Counted from the first letter of the stretch, positions 1 to 9,887 are shown. The stretch is DNA of 64,000 nucleotides from Dyadobacter subterraneus (GCF_015221875.1 NZ_JACYGY010000001.1:4814501-4878500); one strand, 5' to 3'. Notes: generated by a model from the letters alone, not told the origin. Program-made: numbers and translations.

Positions 1-361
1 CTTTGGTAAAATCTTCATAAGATAATTCATCAATGGCGCCGCGAATATTTATCCCGGCGCTATTGATCAGAATATCAATTTTTCCAAAAGTATTAAATGC
101 CGCTTCGGCCATCTCTTGCGCTTCTGCCTCAACGGTAATATCGGCGGTGAAAGAAATTACTTTTGTTCCAAAGTCTGCTTCCAATTGTTTTGCGGCGTTT
201 TTTCCTTCTTCCGTATTTCTGTTGACAAGCATCAGGTCAGCTCCGGCAGAGGCAAGTCCGGCCGCCATAGCAAAACCAAGTCCACGTGAACCGCCGGTGA
301 TAATAGCACTTTTACCAGTCAGGTCAAATTGTTTGATGCCCGGCAGAATATCTTGACTCAT
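1..361 (-). CDS. SDR-family NAD(P)-dependent oxidoreductase, 3' end outside window
   Basis: This is the N-terminal part (about 120 residues) of a short-chain dehydrogenase/reductase; the rest lies beyond the left edge. The Rossmann nucleotide-binding motif TGGSRGLG is at residues 22-29 and the NSAG motif (NNAG-like) near residue 104. The catalytic Ser-Tyr-Lys part is not in the window, so the substrate cannot be inferred. The ATG at 359-361 gives the usual short lead (MSQDILPGIKQFDLTGK) before the first beta strand. It is followed on the same strand by, and lies 25 bases downstream of, the esterase gene, so the two may be cotranscribed. The family call is firm; function is open. Confidence 0.9.
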   Translation of the reverse strand, partial: MSQDILPGIKQFDLTGKSAIITGGSRGLGFAMAAGLASAGADLMLVNRNTEEGKNAAKQLEADFGTKVISFTADITVEAEAQEMAEAAFNTFGKIDILINSAGINIRGAIDELSYEDFTK

Positions 362-386
362 GAAATAAGTAATTTCAGGGTGATGT

Positions 387-1247
387 TTAATATTGATGAA
401 AACCCTGGGAGACAAATTCCAGTACGCTTGGGAGTGAGTCGCGCCAGTAGGTCCAGTTGTGCGCTCCATCGCGGATACGAAATTCATGAGGAATTTCCTT
501 TTTTCTTAAAGCGATATGTGCAAGACTGTTACCTTCAAACAAGAAATCATCGTCACCGCAATCAATATACCAGCGTACGGCTTTCTTTTGAGCATCCGGG
601 ATTTTGTCTATTAAAGCCAGCGCGTTATGACGGTTGTAATAATTTTGAATGGTAGAATCCTGAATATTCGGGTTAGTTTTCTGGATGTTTTTCCTGGCAT
701 CTTCCAGCGTAAGCGGACCAGTATAAGCACTTAGCGGGCACGCAGATGAAAATAATTCCGGATGATGAAGTGCGTACATAAAACTGCCTCCGCCGCCCAT
801 TGACAAACCTGCAACAGCACGGAAACGCTTTTCAGTTTTTATCCTATATTTCTTTTCAACGAAAGGCATCAGTTCCTGAAAGAAAAAATCCTCATAAGCC
901 CAGTCGCCTTTTATGTCGTTGAAATATCCCCGTCTTCCGGTATCCGCATCCGGCATAACAATGATCATGGGCGTTGCCAGACCATCACGAATTGCTTTGT
1001 CGGTAATATTCAAAACCTCACCAAACTGCACCCAGCCGGTATGATTGTCACCGGCGCCATGAAGCAGATATAGTACCGGATAACTTCTTTCGGAAGTGGC
1101 GTAGTCCGGAGGCAGGTAAATGGCAAATTTTCTTTCTGATTTCAGGAGTTTGCTGGGCACCGATAAATTGTCCAGCACCTTTCCTGATTGAGCAAAAGTG
1201 AACGTGGAAAGCAACAGAAGCAGAAAAGTATAATTTACGATTTTCAT
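387..1247 (-). CDS. Secreted esterase of the feruloyl esterase/esterase D fold
   Basis: This 286-residue protein starts with a clear signal peptide (MKIVNYTFLLLLLSTFTFAQ), which is why I take the ATG at 1247 rather than an in-frame start 30 bases upstream. The alpha/beta-hydrolase body resembles the putative esterase family that includes feruloyl esterase domains and esterase D. The oxyanion region reads LLHGAGDN (61-68), the nucleophile elbow GLSMGG puts the serine at 149, an acidic cluster CGDDDF lies at 230-235, and the His of GAHNWTYW is at 263, so a full triad is present. It probably cleaves acyl or feruloyl esters in the periplasm or outside the cell. The substrate is not determined by sequence. 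Confidence 0.88.
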   Translation of the reverse strand: MKIVNYTFLLLLLSTFTFAQSGKVLDNLSVPSKLLKSERKFAIYLPPDYATSERSYPVLYLLHGAGDNHTGWVQFGEVLNITDKAIRDGLATPMIIVMPDADTGRRGYFNDIKGDWAYEDFFFQELMPFVEKKYRIKTEKRFRAVAGLSMGGGGSFMYALHHPELFSSACPLSAYTGPLTLEDARKNIQKTNPNIQDSTIQNYYNRHNALALIDKIPDAQKKAVRWYIDCGDDDFLFEGNSLAHIALRKKEIPHEFRIRDGAHNWTYWRDSLPSVLEFVSQGFHQY

Positions 1248-1349
1248 ATTTGAGGCCGACGGTTTTGGTTGATACATTTTTTTAAAACCGGAAATCCGGA
1301 TTCTATTAATGTAAGATCAGGGAGTAAAATTTATACCCGGCCGATGACA

Positions 1350-2174
1350 TCAAATATTTTCTTCCAAGCGAAGATAATTTTCGATATCATCAAGTTTTGC
1401 ATAGACCGCCCAGTCAAGCGGAGTACCTTGATAAATTTTATCCTTCAAATCCAGCCTTGCTCCTGCGCCTACCAGTAATTTTACAATTTCCAGATTTCCG
1501 GTTAATACCGCCTGATGCAAGGGGGTGGAATGGCTGTGAACACCTGCCGGATTAAAACGATCAGGCCTTTCACCTTTTTCAAGTAAAATCTCTAAAATTT
1601 CAAATCTTCCGTGCTGTGCGGCCAGCGCAACAGCCTGATGTCGTTCCAACGGATTGGATTCCGGTAACAACTTTTCAAAGTCACCCATCTTGTTGGTCGC
1701 CGCTGCAACGGCCAGATTTACTTTCGCTCCGTTTTTAAGCAAAGCTTCCACTGCATCAAATTCAGCATGGGCCAATGCCGATAGCATTGCCTGATCAGGA
1801 TTTGCTCCATATTCACACAGCAAATCAATAAGCGGAACCTGAACGCCGCACTCACGGGCCACATTTCCGGAACTCACCAGACCAAGCGTATAACTGATCT
1901 GCGCTGGATTTTCTTTTGCTCCGGCTTCCAGAATTACTTTCACGATCTCAATAATGTTTCCCGGCAATTTTCCATGACGAATCGGATTTTCCGCTGTAAA
2001 TTCCAGAAGTCCTGGATTACTGAAATAGCCTGTCTCTTCAAAATCAATACGCTGATTTATAATGGCTGGATTTTGCAGTAAAAACTTTTCCAATTTTTCC
2101 ACTTCTCCTGCATCAACCATTGCCAGAGCCACGCGAAACTTCTCGTCTTTTATGCGATCATGGTAAGAAATCAT
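1350..2174 (-). CDS. Ankyrin-repeat protein
   Basis: This 274-residue protein has no signal peptide and is built of ankyrin-type helical repeats. The clearest unit is STPLHQAVLTGNLEIVKLLV near residues 217-236, followed by GTPLDWAVYAKLDDIENYL. Earlier units are degenerate (for example QAVALAAQHGRFEILEILLEKG around 181-202). Ankyrin proteins bind other proteins; no enzyme domain is present and no partner is encoded beside it. It lies between the esterase and a small exported protein gene, all on the minus strand. The fold is secure and the role unknown. Confidence 0.85.
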   Translation of the reverse strand: MISYHDRIKDEKFRVALAMVDAGEVEKLEKFLLQNPAIINQRIDFEETGYFSNPGLLEFTAENPIRHGKLPGNIIEIVKVILEAGAKENPAQISYTLGLVSSGNVARECGVQVPLIDLLCEYGANPDQAMLSALAHAEFDAVEALLKNGAKVNLAVAAATNKMGDFEKLLPESNPLERHQAVALAAQHGRFEILEILLEKGERPDRFNPAGVHSHSTPLHQAVLTGNLEIVKLLVGAGARLDLKDKIYQGTPLDWAVYAKLDDIENYLRLEENI

Positions 2175-2215
2175 AACTTTGAAGGTTTATTCTTTCCAAA
2201 ATTTACACAAAAAAA

Positions 2216-2233
2216 GTCCGGATTTCTCCGGAC
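2216..2233 (-). terminator. Intrinsic terminator of the 2276-2716 gene
   Basis: A perfect 7-bp stem GTCCGGA/TCCGGAC closes a TTTC loop. On the minus strand it is followed by a run of T, and it sits just after the stop codon of the exported coiled-coil protein gene. Confidence 0.8.
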
Positions 2234-2275
2234 CGTTTCAATATTTAAATCATTAAATGTTATGCAAGCACTTAA

Positions 2276-2716
2276 TTAATTGCTGGATGACAATTTGGCT
2301 TCATCGTCAGCAATCTTACTTCTTAAAGATTCAATATCTTTTTTCAGACTTTCAAGATTATCAGCTGCCTTCCGGGCACGCTTAGCATCTTTTTCAGCTG
2401 AATTAGCGCTCTGACGTGCTCTTTTTGCCAGCTTTCTATCTTGTGCATTATTGGCAAGGTTCGCAGCCTGCTTGCCGTTTTCATCCGCGGATTTCTGAGC
2501 TTGTTCAGCTGTTTTCGCTACTTCGTTGGTTTTATCAGCCAATTGATTTTCAAGTTTGGCTAATTCAATTTTCCTATCATTCAATTTTTTACTTATTTCA
2601 AGCGATTCCTTTTGTTGTTGTAACGTATTAAGGGAATCTTTTGAAACCACCTGTGCGGACAACGATAAGGATATAAGCATTATACCCAGTGTGTTAACAA
2701 TCCATTGCATTTTCAT
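2276..2716 (-). CDS. Small exported coiled-coil protein
   Basis: This 146-residue protein has an N-terminal signal peptide (IMLISLSLSAQ, cleavage after about residue 22). The rest is charged and Ala/Lys/Glu-rich, with heptad-like patterns such as ENQLADKTNEVAKTAEQAQK and SLKKDIESLRSKIADDEAKL. This predicts a long helical coiled coil in the periplasm. I do not recognise a named family. It is monocistronic by the look of it, with its own terminator downstream. Confidence 0.75.
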   Translation of the reverse strand: MKMQWIVNTLGIMLISLSLSAQVVSKDSLNTLQQQKESLEISKKLNDRKIELAKLENQLADKTNEVAKTAEQAQKSADENGKQAANLANNAQDRKLAKRARQSANSAEKDAKRARKAADNLESLKKDIESLRSKIADDEAKLSSSN

Positions 2717-2882
2717 ATTCTTATTTTTTACTTAAAGAGAATTACAACATTGACAAACGCAATTATCGTGCCAGTAAATTTAAATGAGAAAATCAGGAAA
2801 TTATTTTCGCAAGTTTTCGTTTCAATATATAATTAAATTATATATTTACAAAAAGAATTGTTATTCCAACTCTCTACCAGCA

Positions 2883-3650
2883 ATGAAACTTGTAATAAGT
2901 GTTTTCCTCATTTTGCTTTCCATTACTGATTCTTTGGCCTGCGTTTGTATGCCGCAGAAATTTACTGAAAAGTATACACAGTCCGACTTTGTAGCCAAAG
3001 CTAGAATTGTAAAAGTTTACAAGAATAAAAGTGAAGAGGAACTCTACAAAGCTGATATTCTGATTTACGATCTTTATAAGGGGATGAAAGTAAAATCACT
3101 ATATGTGCAGGGCCGGAGTGATGGTAAAAGAGGAAGTTCCTGTGCTATTCTCATTTCTGAAAATACGGATCTGATCATTTACGCAAAAGATACATATCAA
3201 GGAACATATACAATCGGTTACTGCCCAGGATTAGTTTATTTAAATCAGGATAAAAGGAGGTTAGCAGCAGAAATCAGAGAATTAGCGATGCTGAATATTT
3301 TGAAAACAAGAAAAGTAAAATATTCAGGAGATATTGCTTACCAAACAGAAATCAAAAATTTTTCTAACGAATTAGAAAAATTCAGAGGCGCAAGTCTGAA
3401 TAAAAATTTTGCACTCTATGAGCTTATTTATACAAGTGATATAAAAATAAAATCTGTAAACGTAATCAGTGGATTCAATGAAAAAGTAGATTTGAACCTA
3501 AAAGAAATAATCGAAAAATCAGTCTGGAAGGCAAATAACAGAAATATTGCTTTGAATACAATCCAGGAAAACAGCCGATTCCTGATTGGTTTTTACTATT
3601 ACCCAGCCGAAGATGCATATCAGAGTTTTATAAGCGTCCATGATTTATAA
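2883..3650 (+). CDS. Exported protein with netrin/TIMP-like N-terminal domain
   Basis: The ATG at 2883 opens directly into a signal peptide (MKLVISVFLILLSITDSLA), so I prefer it to an in-frame start 99 bases upstream. The mature protein begins CVCMPQKFTEKYTQSDFVAKARIV; a CxC start with a downstream 'DFVxKA' strand is typical of NTR (netrin/TIMP)-like modules seen in bacterial exported proteins. A further Cys pair (SSCAIL and GYCPGL) could form disulfides. The C-terminal half is AT-rich, Lys/Asn-rich and unassigned. The length after processing is about 236 residues. The role is unknown. Confidence 0.72.
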   Translation: MKLVISVFLILLSITDSLACVCMPQKFTEKYTQSDFVAKARIVKVYKNKSEEELYKADILIYDLYKGMKVKSLYVQGRSDGKRGSSCAILISENTDLIIYAKDTYQGTYTIGYCPGLVYLNQDKRRLAAEIRELAMLNILKTRKVKYSGDIAYQTEIKNFSNELEKFRGASLNKNFALYELIYTSDIKIKSVNVISGFNEKVDLNLKEIIEKSVWKANNRNIALNTIQENSRFLIGFYYYPAEDAYQSFISVHDL

Positions 3651-3661
3651 AGGGCACAAAA

Positions 3662-3710
3662 TGGCTTTTCAAAAATAGGATTTCCAGGTTTCCATATCTT
3701 TGAAAAGCCA
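3662..3710. terminator. Convergent inverted repeat, probable bidirectional terminator
   Basis: TGGCTTTTCAAA (3662-3673) pairs perfectly with TTTGAAAAGCCA (3699-3710) across a 25-nt loop. It lies between the converging stop codons of the netrin-like gene and the SDR gene. The loop is long for a terminator, so confidence is moderate. Confidence 0.55.
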
Positions 3711-3718
3711 AAATATTA

Positions 3719-4768
3719 TTAAATTTCATTGAATTCAACCGCAGCTTTATCTGTATTTGCGGCCGCAGCTCCGTTGGATAATTCAGATTCACTTTCAAAT
3801 CCTTTTTTCTCCTGACGATTATTTCCTTTGGGCAGAAAATGATTGGCAACCTGAGACAATGCATTGATACTGCCCGGCAAAATCCCTTGAAGTGCAACAG
3901 CCACTTTTCCCATTTGGGTCAAAATCAGCTCATTTTCGCCTTGCTCCAAAGCTTTTACAATTTCCTTTGCAGCACTTTCTGCCTTCTGGGAAAGCAGTGA
4001 AGATGAATCGGCAAGTTTGAACCAGGCATACTCAGATTCATGATCACCTTTGACAGTTACATTTCTAGGACTTCCTGTTTGCATCAAATTAGGAATGACC
4101 GTGGTTACATGAATATTGTCCTTTTTCAATTCTGCATTAAGTCCCTCAGAAAGGCCAACCAATGCAAATTTGCTGACACTATATGGCAATAAATGCGGCA
4201 CCGCTACTTTTCCGCCAATGGACGCAATGTTAACAATCCGGCCTTCTCCTTTTTGTAAAAAAATCGGTAGTGACGCCTTGATTGTGTACAATGCCGACCA
4301 CAAATTGGTATCCATCACTTTTTTATAATCCTGAATTTCCATCACATTTTCAGGGCCAACCATGATAATGCCAGCATTATTGATCAAAACATCCAGCTGT
4401 CCGTAATGTTCATATACTGCCTTGATCATTCTCTGCACCTCGGTCTGATTACTCACATCCATGCGAATGGTGATTACTTCGGCTCCTAATTCTTCGAGTT
4501 CAAGTCGTGCATTTTCAAGCTGACTGGCTGTACGTGCACAAAGTGCCAGCTTGGCTCCTTTTGAAGCAAGTTCCCTTGCGATTGCGAGTCCTAAACCACG
4601 GGATCCGCCGGTAATGATCACGACCTTATCTTTAAGATCAAACTTATTTATTTCTTTATAAATCGTTTTTGCCAATGCAAATAATCCTGCACCAAGTGTT
4701 ACCAACAAAGCAGTTTTTGCAGAGATTATGGATTCTTTTCCATCATTATTTTTCATAACAAAAGGCAT
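3719..4768 (-). CDS. Membrane-anchored SDR-family oxidoreductase
   Basis: This protein of about 349 residues is longer than a classical SDR (about 250). The extra N-terminus contains one hydrophobic segment (TALLVTLGAGLFALAKTIY), suggesting an inner-membrane anchor. The Rossmann motif TGGSRGLG, the NNAG motif and the active-site serine (NIASIGG) with YSVSK are all present, so it should be catalytically competent. The C-terminal 70 residues are Ala/Glu/Ser-rich and probably disordered. Candidate starts are ATG 4768 and ATG 4756; an upstream TTG at 4786 is less likely. The substrate is unknown. It stands alone between convergent and same-strand neighbours. Confidence 0.85.
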   Translation of the reverse strand: MPFVMKNNDGKESIISAKTALLVTLGAGLFALAKTIYKEINKFDLKDKVVIITGGSRGLGLAIARELASKGAKLALCARTASQLENARLELEELGAEVITIRMDVSNQTEVQRMIKAVYEHYGQLDVLINNAGIIMVGPENVMEIQDYKKVMDTNLWSALYTIKASLPIFLQKGEGRIVNIASIGGKVAVPHLLPYSVSKFALVGLSEGLNAELKKDNIHVTTVIPNLMQTGSPRNVTVKGDHESEYAWFKLADSSSLLSQKAESAAKEIVKALEQGENELILTQMGKVAVALQGILPGSINALSQVANHFLPKGNNRQEKKGFESESELSNGAAAANTDKAAVEFNEI

Positions 4769-4919
4769 AATAAAATTGAAAATCAATTAATCAAGCCTTG
4801 TATGACAAAAACCATTCCATTTCTATATGGTCACTTCCTTATCATTAGTCAGGTTTTTAAAAATTTTGCAGTACGGTATATTTCAACAAAAAAAATGACA
4901 GTTGGCAATCAAAAATATT

Positions 4920-7900
4920 TTAATTCTTTTCATTTCTGTATATGGCCGGCAGAAGAATCCTGAACAAAGTTCCTTCGCCCTCGTGACTTTCAATGGAGAA
5001 TTTAGCACCTAATAATTCACACAAACGTTTTACGATGAACAGCCCGATTCCTTCACCAGTCGTTGAAGCGGAACTTTGACCCATCACCTGTTTTATCTCT
5101 TCCGAAGTTTCTGTCAGCTTGTTTAAAAGTGAAGTGGGCATACCTGAGCCGGTGTCTTCAACATCTATAAACCACTTAATTTCAGAAAAAACACCTAAAT
5201 TTTCAATGTGCTCCAATTTTCCCCATTTGACAGTAACACCACCATTTTTGGTATATTTTATTGCATTTAAAACCAGGTTTTGGACAATTCTTCTGATTTT
5301 AACCAAATCTCCGTCTATAACCAACTGATCATTGCCATTAATTTTTAACCACAAGTTTTTGTCCTTTGCCATCGGAATCATGCTCTCACAAAGCTCGTTC
5401 AGTACATCCGAAACATCAAAAGTAGAAATTTCAAGTCTTTCCTGCCCCGCTTCCAGACGGGAATAATCAAGAAGCTGATTCATCATATAGGTAACCTGCC
5501 GGAGATTTCGCTGTATCATTTCAAGCGACCGGGCACGCTGCTCTTCGGTATCCATCAAATTTAAAAGCGCTGTTGCACCCATGATAATACCAAAGCTGGC
5601 ACGTAAATCATGGGAAGTGGCGCGTAAAAATTCACCCCGGTGGCTAACATACTGCCGCATTTTCTCAAGAGACTGGATCATTTCATTTGACTCGTCCAGC
5701 TCCTGCACCCATTTGATTTGCTGCTGTTCTGCTTCTTTTAATGAGGTAATATTCAGCCCGGCAATAACGACACCGCGGTCGTGCCGGATGATGGATATAC
5801 CTGACCATTTTTTCTCCTCGGGGAAATAAATTTCTTCATACAAATGCTCACCGGTGGCAAGCACCTGTTTCATCTTTTCAATAGCATCTGTGGGATACAA
5901 TTCTGTCGCACGGGTATCCACCAGATCGCTAAGCGGTTTGTGAATTTCAATCGCGAATTTCTGATTGCTTACAACAAGTATAAAATCCTCAACCTCGTTA
6001 TTTTTGTCATAAACAGGTTTCAAATAGCTAATAGATCCCGGGGAACAGTCTAGTACTGCCTGTAAACTTTCCAGGCTTTTCATTAATTTCTTGTCCGCAT
6101 TTTTGCGTTCAGAGATATCTAGAATTGTTACAACAACACCATTTTTATCAATTTGACGGGTTATAAAAAATGCGTGGCAGCTGTTATCGCCGGGGAATAA
6201 ATCCGGAATTTCTTTATATATCGCTTCACCTGTTTTTAATACCTTAAAATATAAATCCAGAAGCTCCGGGCCCTTTAATTTTGGTTTTTTCTCAATTAAC
6301 GAGTTTTCATGAATATTGCCTTCGTTGTAACCGGTAAGTTCCAATACATGATGATTGTATACAGAAATGGTAAAATCGACCGCCTCTCCCGTTTTTTCGT
6401 CCTTAATCACTTCCATTAAAGTAATAGCGGCCGGTACACCGTTCAAAACACTTAGCAGCCTGTCAGCCGTCTTTTTGAGTTCTGTATTGGAGGTTTCAAG
6501 TTCAGCATTGGCTTCTCTTAATTCCTGTGTGCGCTGCTGCACATGAAGATTTAATTGTTCTGAAAGTGTTTTCTGAAGGTGAATCTCTGTTCCGTTCCCA
6601 ATATAGCCAGTGAACTTTCCATCCGGGGCAAACATAGGTTTCGCGGTTTCAATAACCCACCGGTATTCTCCGTCATTGCGCCTCAGACGATATTCAATAC
6701 TAAATATTTGTTTGTCAAGAAAATTTTTGGTACACGCCGACAAATATTGCTCACGATCGTCTTCATGAATATAACTTGTAAAATCATAATCTGAATTACC
6801 GGCGTCATGACCTGTAAATTCCAGTAAAGCTTTATTTAAAAAATTGATACGGCTATCCTGCCCGGTTACCCAAACCAAAGCCGGTGCATGATCAATCATA
6901 TTGTGAAACCATGCCTGGCGTTCTTCAAGCATGCGCTGCACACGGCGGTGCTCAGTAATATCTTCAATGACAAGTAAAATCGCTTCTTTCCTTTCATGCT
7001 GAACCACTTTTCGCGCATGAAGCAACATCGTTTTTTCGCCGATTCCCTGGAAATGAAGGCAAACTTCGTATGATTTTATATGGGCATTATTTGTGATAAC
7101 TTCTTCCAAAAGCTGGCGTAATTGGGCAATATCCCACTGGCGCTTATCAAGTTCATAAAACATGCGCCCTTCAATATGTTCTTCCTGAACATGGAAAATT
7201 TTGTAAAAAGCTTTGTTCGCGCTCCTGACTCTAAGCTCTTTGTCCAATACCAAAGTTGCTTCTCCAATCGTGCTGAATATAGCCTCTGCATATCCATAAG
7301 CTTCGGTTAGCTGGTCGTTGCGCGTTAACAGTTCCTGATTTATGGTCAGTAATTCTTCGTTGGTCGACTCGATTTCTTCCTTGCTGGTTTCCAGTTCTTC
7401 ATTGATACTTTGCAATTCTTCATTGCTGCTGACGATCTCTTCATTTGCAGATTGCAGTTCTTCATTGCTTTTTTCCTGCTCTTCGATAATCGAATGCATA
7501 TCCTTACGCAGTGACGATAATTCCATTTCCAGCTGTTTGATACGATCATCCCTGAAATTAGCGACCCTGTCTTCTAACAATACACCAGGCATTACTTCTT
7601 CAAATAACACAAGAAACAGCGACTGATCAGAGGTATTTCTGATGGGAACAACTTCAATTTCGACATAATAAATCCTGTCGTTTACAGTCATTTCCAATCC
7701 GGTTTTCCGGGATATCTCTCCTGATTTCTTACTCTTATGAATTGTATTCCTTAATTCAAAAACTAATGACGGACGTGCCATTTTTAGCAAATTGAAGCTG
7801 GCCTTACCCGGGGAATGTTCAAGAAAAAGTCCGGTAGATCCTCGGAATTGCAGGATTTCCAAGTCCTGATCTACCACTATGCTGGCAGGAACATATTTTT

Positions 7901-9506
7901 TCAGCAACAAGGCATCCACCTCCTTATCCAAATCACGGACTGGTGCAGGTATTTCATTTATTTTTGACTGAATATTTGTACTTCCCGTATGTCCCAGGCG
8001 CGCTGCAACACGCCACCGCAAATTCATATCGAAAGTGGCCTTACTGGCATCTCTGCTTTTACGAATAAATACTTTCTGCTTTTTATCAATTTGTGAAAAA
8101 AGGGAAACTGCGCTTCCTACCGCTTCCGAATTTCCTAAAAGTAAAAAACCTTCGGGATTCAGGGCGTAATGAAAGGTTCCCATCACTTTTTGCTGAAAAA
8201 CGGTGTCCAGATAAATCAGCAGATTCCGGCAGCTGATCAAATCCAGACGGGAAAATGGCGGATCTCTTAAAACATTATGAGGAGCAAAAACACATAAATC
8301 CCGGATGGATTTTTTTACCAGATACTGATCATCTTTTTTGATAAAAAACCGTGAGAGCCTCGTTGCAGAAACATCGATGACTTCACTTGTGGAATATAAT
8401 CCATGCCTTGCCCGCGTGATGGCAGGCTCACTCAAATCACTCGCAAATATTTGTATGGATATGCCGGTGCTTTCTCCCAGCAATTCCAGCAATATCATCG
8501 CAAGCGAATACGCTTCCTGACCTGTTGAACAGGCGGGAATCCAGATTCGTATCGTATCGCCGGTCGATTTATTTTTAATGATCTGCGGAAATAATTTCTT
8601 TTTGAGATAATCCATTGTCTCGGTATCCCTGAAAAAATTGGTTACGTTAATCAGCAAGTCGTTGTAAAGCGTGCTGGCTTCATTAGGATGTTGTTTCAAA
8701 TAAACAGCATAATCATTCAGCGTTTCAAGTTTGTAAAGAAGCATCCTTCTCACAATCCTTCTCCGGATTGTCGACATTTTATAATGATCAAAGTCGACAC
8801 CAACCGCACGTTTTACGTATTGAAGTATCTTTTTTAAATCTTCATCATTAGATTCTTCTTCAAGATCCTCTTCCTGAGTCGCTGTTAGCTTAAAAACAGT
8901 AGTCTGTCCGCTCAGCCTTTCTAATTCCCTGGCTATTTCCAGGGGCGAAAGTACCAGATCCACAACACCTTCTTCGATAGCAGATTTTGGCATACTCTGA
9001 TATTTGGCACTTTCATCCTGAGCCAGTGTGATCCCACCAGCAACTTTTATAGCTTTCAGACCTAGTGTTCCATCATTTGCCATCCCGGACAAAATAATAC
9101 CGATTGCCCCGTCTCTTTGTTTTTCAGCCAGGGAAATAAAAAATTTGTCAACAGGAAGATGCACAAAAGGCCGGGGTTTTCGCTGAATTAAAGTCAATGC
9201 ACCATCCATAATTTCCATATCATTATCCGGAGGAATTATATAGACATGGTTGGCCTGGATTTTCATCTGATGACTTGCCTCGTGCACCGACATTTTTGTC
9301 AGCCTGGAAAGAATATCTTTTAAATGGCTTTCATAGGCCGGCGACAAATGTTGTATATAAACGTAAGCCATTCCTGTCGTTGGTGACAGATTTTCAAGGA
9401 TTTGTGAAATAGCGTCTAATCCACCTGCCGAGGCGCCAATCGCTACGATAGGTACAGGTCTTTCTTCGTTTTTGGTCTTTTTTTGGGATGGTAACTTTTC
9501 TGACAT
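4920..9506 (-). CDS. CheB-CheR-PAS hybrid sensor histidine kinase
   Basis: This 1528-residue signalling protein combines a methylesterase, a methyltransferase and a kinase. The CheB domain (about 18-195) keeps the triad: Ser26 in GASAGG, His53 in QHLSP and Asp145 in GMANDG. The CheR domain (about 225-485) has the SAM-binding PACSTGQE at 324-331 and SCRNLLIYL. A Glu/Asn-rich coiled coil follows the first PAS-like region, then several more PAS domains. The C-terminus has a HisKA H-box (TSHDLR) and an HATPase domain (N-box QNLVLNAIKYT, DTGSGMP and GEGIGLFIV). There is no receiver domain, so the partner regulator must be elsewhere. I chose ATG 9506 because the codons above it lack protein-like content; a TTG at 9599 is the alternative. 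Confidence 0.95.
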   Translation of the reverse strand: MSEKLPSQKKTKNEERPVPIVAIGASAGGLDAISQILENLSPTTGMAYVYIQHLSPAYESHLKDILSRLTKMSVHEASHQMKIQANHVYIIPPDNDMEIMDGALTLIQRKPRPFVHLPVDKFFISLAEKQRDGAIGIILSGMANDGTLGLKAIKVAGGITLAQDESAKYQSMPKSAIEEGVVDLVLSPLEIARELERLSGQTTVFKLTATQEEDLEEESNDEDLKKILQYVKRAVGVDFDHYKMSTIRRRIVRRMLLYKLETLNDYAVYLKQHPNEASTLYNDLLINVTNFFRDTETMDYLKKKLFPQIIKNKSTGDTIRIWIPACSTGQEAYSLAMILLELLGESTGISIQIFASDLSEPAITRARHGLYSTSEVIDVSATRLSRFFIKKDDQYLVKKSIRDLCVFAPHNVLRDPPFSRLDLISCRNLLIYLDTVFQQKVMGTFHYALNPEGFLLLGNSEAVGSAVSLFSQIDKKQKVFIRKSRDASKATFDMNLRWRVAARLGHTGSTNIQSKINEIPAPVRDLDKEVDALLLKKYVPASIVVDQDLEILQFRGSTGLFLEHSPGKASFNLLKMARPSLVFELRNTIHKSKKSGEISRKTGLEMTVNDRIYYVEIEVVPIRNTSDQSLFLVLFEEVMPGVLLEDRVANFRDDRIKQLEMELSSLRKDMHSIIEEQEKSNEELQSANEEIVSSNEELQSINEELETSKEEIESTNEELLTINQELLTRNDQLTEAYGYAEAIFSTIGEATLVLDKELRVRSANKAFYKIFHVQEEHIEGRMFYELDKRQWDIAQLRQLLEEVITNNAHIKSYEVCLHFQGIGEKTMLLHARKVVQHERKEAILLVIEDITEHRRVQRMLEERQAWFHNMIDHAPALVWVTGQDSRINFLNKALLEFTGHDAGNSDYDFTSYIHEDDREQYLSACTKNFLDKQIFSIEYRLRRNDGEYRWVIETAKPMFAPDGKFTGYIGNGTEIHLQKTLSEQLNLHVQQRTQELREANAELETSNTELKKTADRLLSVLNGVPAAITLMEVIKDEKTGEAVDFTISVYNHHVLELTGYNEGNIHENSLIEKKPKLKGPELLDLYFKVLKTGEAIYKEIPDLFPGDNSCHAFFITRQIDKNGVVVTILDISERKNADKKLMKSLESLQAVLDCSPGSISYLKPVYDKNNEVEDFILVVSNQKFAIEIHKPLSDLVDTRATELYPTDAIEKMKQVLATGEHLYEEIYFPEEKKWSGISIIRHDRGVVIAGLNITSLKEAEQQQIKWVQELDESNEMIQSLEKMRQYVSHRGEFLRATSHDLRASFGIIMGATALLNLMDTEEQRARSLEMIQRNLRQVTYMMNQLLDYSRLEAGQERLEISTFDVSDVLNELCESMIPMAKDKNLWLKINGNDQLVIDGDLVKIRRIVQNLVLNAIKYTKNGGVTVKWGKLEHIENLGVFSEIKWFIDVEDTGSGMPTSLLNKLTETSEEIKQVMGQSSASTTGEGIGLFIVKRLCELLGAKFSIESHEGEGTLFRILLPAIYRNEKN

Positions 9507-9656
9507 ATGCTTCTCAATATACCGGGCAATAGTAAAATCAGCGTTCCGGTTGCTGATTCCGCTAACAGGACTTAATGCAGAACGCAGCAACCAGCACAAT
9601 ATTAAAAATATACGAGGCGAAAACCTATGTAAAGAGAAGAGCGGTACAATCTATTT

Positions 9657-9664
9657 CAAATATA
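9657..9664 (-). promoter_or_regulatory. Candidate -7 element upstream of the sensor kinase
   Basis: The minus strand reads TATATTTG, which matches TAnnTTTG. It is about 150 bases before the chosen start codon, which would leave a long leader. The -33 element is not evident. Confidence 0.35.
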
Positions 9665-9806
9665 TTACTTTCAAGTGGTGATTTTAGTTAATCATAATAA
9701 ACATATAATGCATCAGAAATACCCAGCATTGCTTTGTTCATTAATTACATAGAAAGAATAACTAACCCTGTGGTTACAATTAACAATTAAAATCGCTCAT
9801 TAAAAA

Positions 9807-9852
9807 AACAGGTTTCTGATGAAGATAAAATTATCACCATCAGAAACCTGTT
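9807..9852 (-). terminator. Intrinsic terminator of the Gfo/Idh/MocA gene
   Basis: A perfect 15-bp stem, AACAGGTTTCTGATG against CATCAGAAACCTGTT, is followed on the minus strand by a T run. It lies 35 bases after the oxidoreductase stop codon. Confidence 0.85.
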
Positions 9853-9887
9853 CTATTAAATTATAATTATCAATCGGGATTGGCTGA

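Larger units (their letters stand above)
9507..9887. other. Intergenic region upstream of the sensor kinase
   Basis: This 381-base stretch holds the likely 5' region of the kinase gene and the terminator of the next gene. A TATATTTG element matching the Bacteroidota -7 consensus is on the minus strand at 9657-9664, but no well-spaced TTG -33 box is visible. I see no convincing coding sequence in it. Confidence 0.5.
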
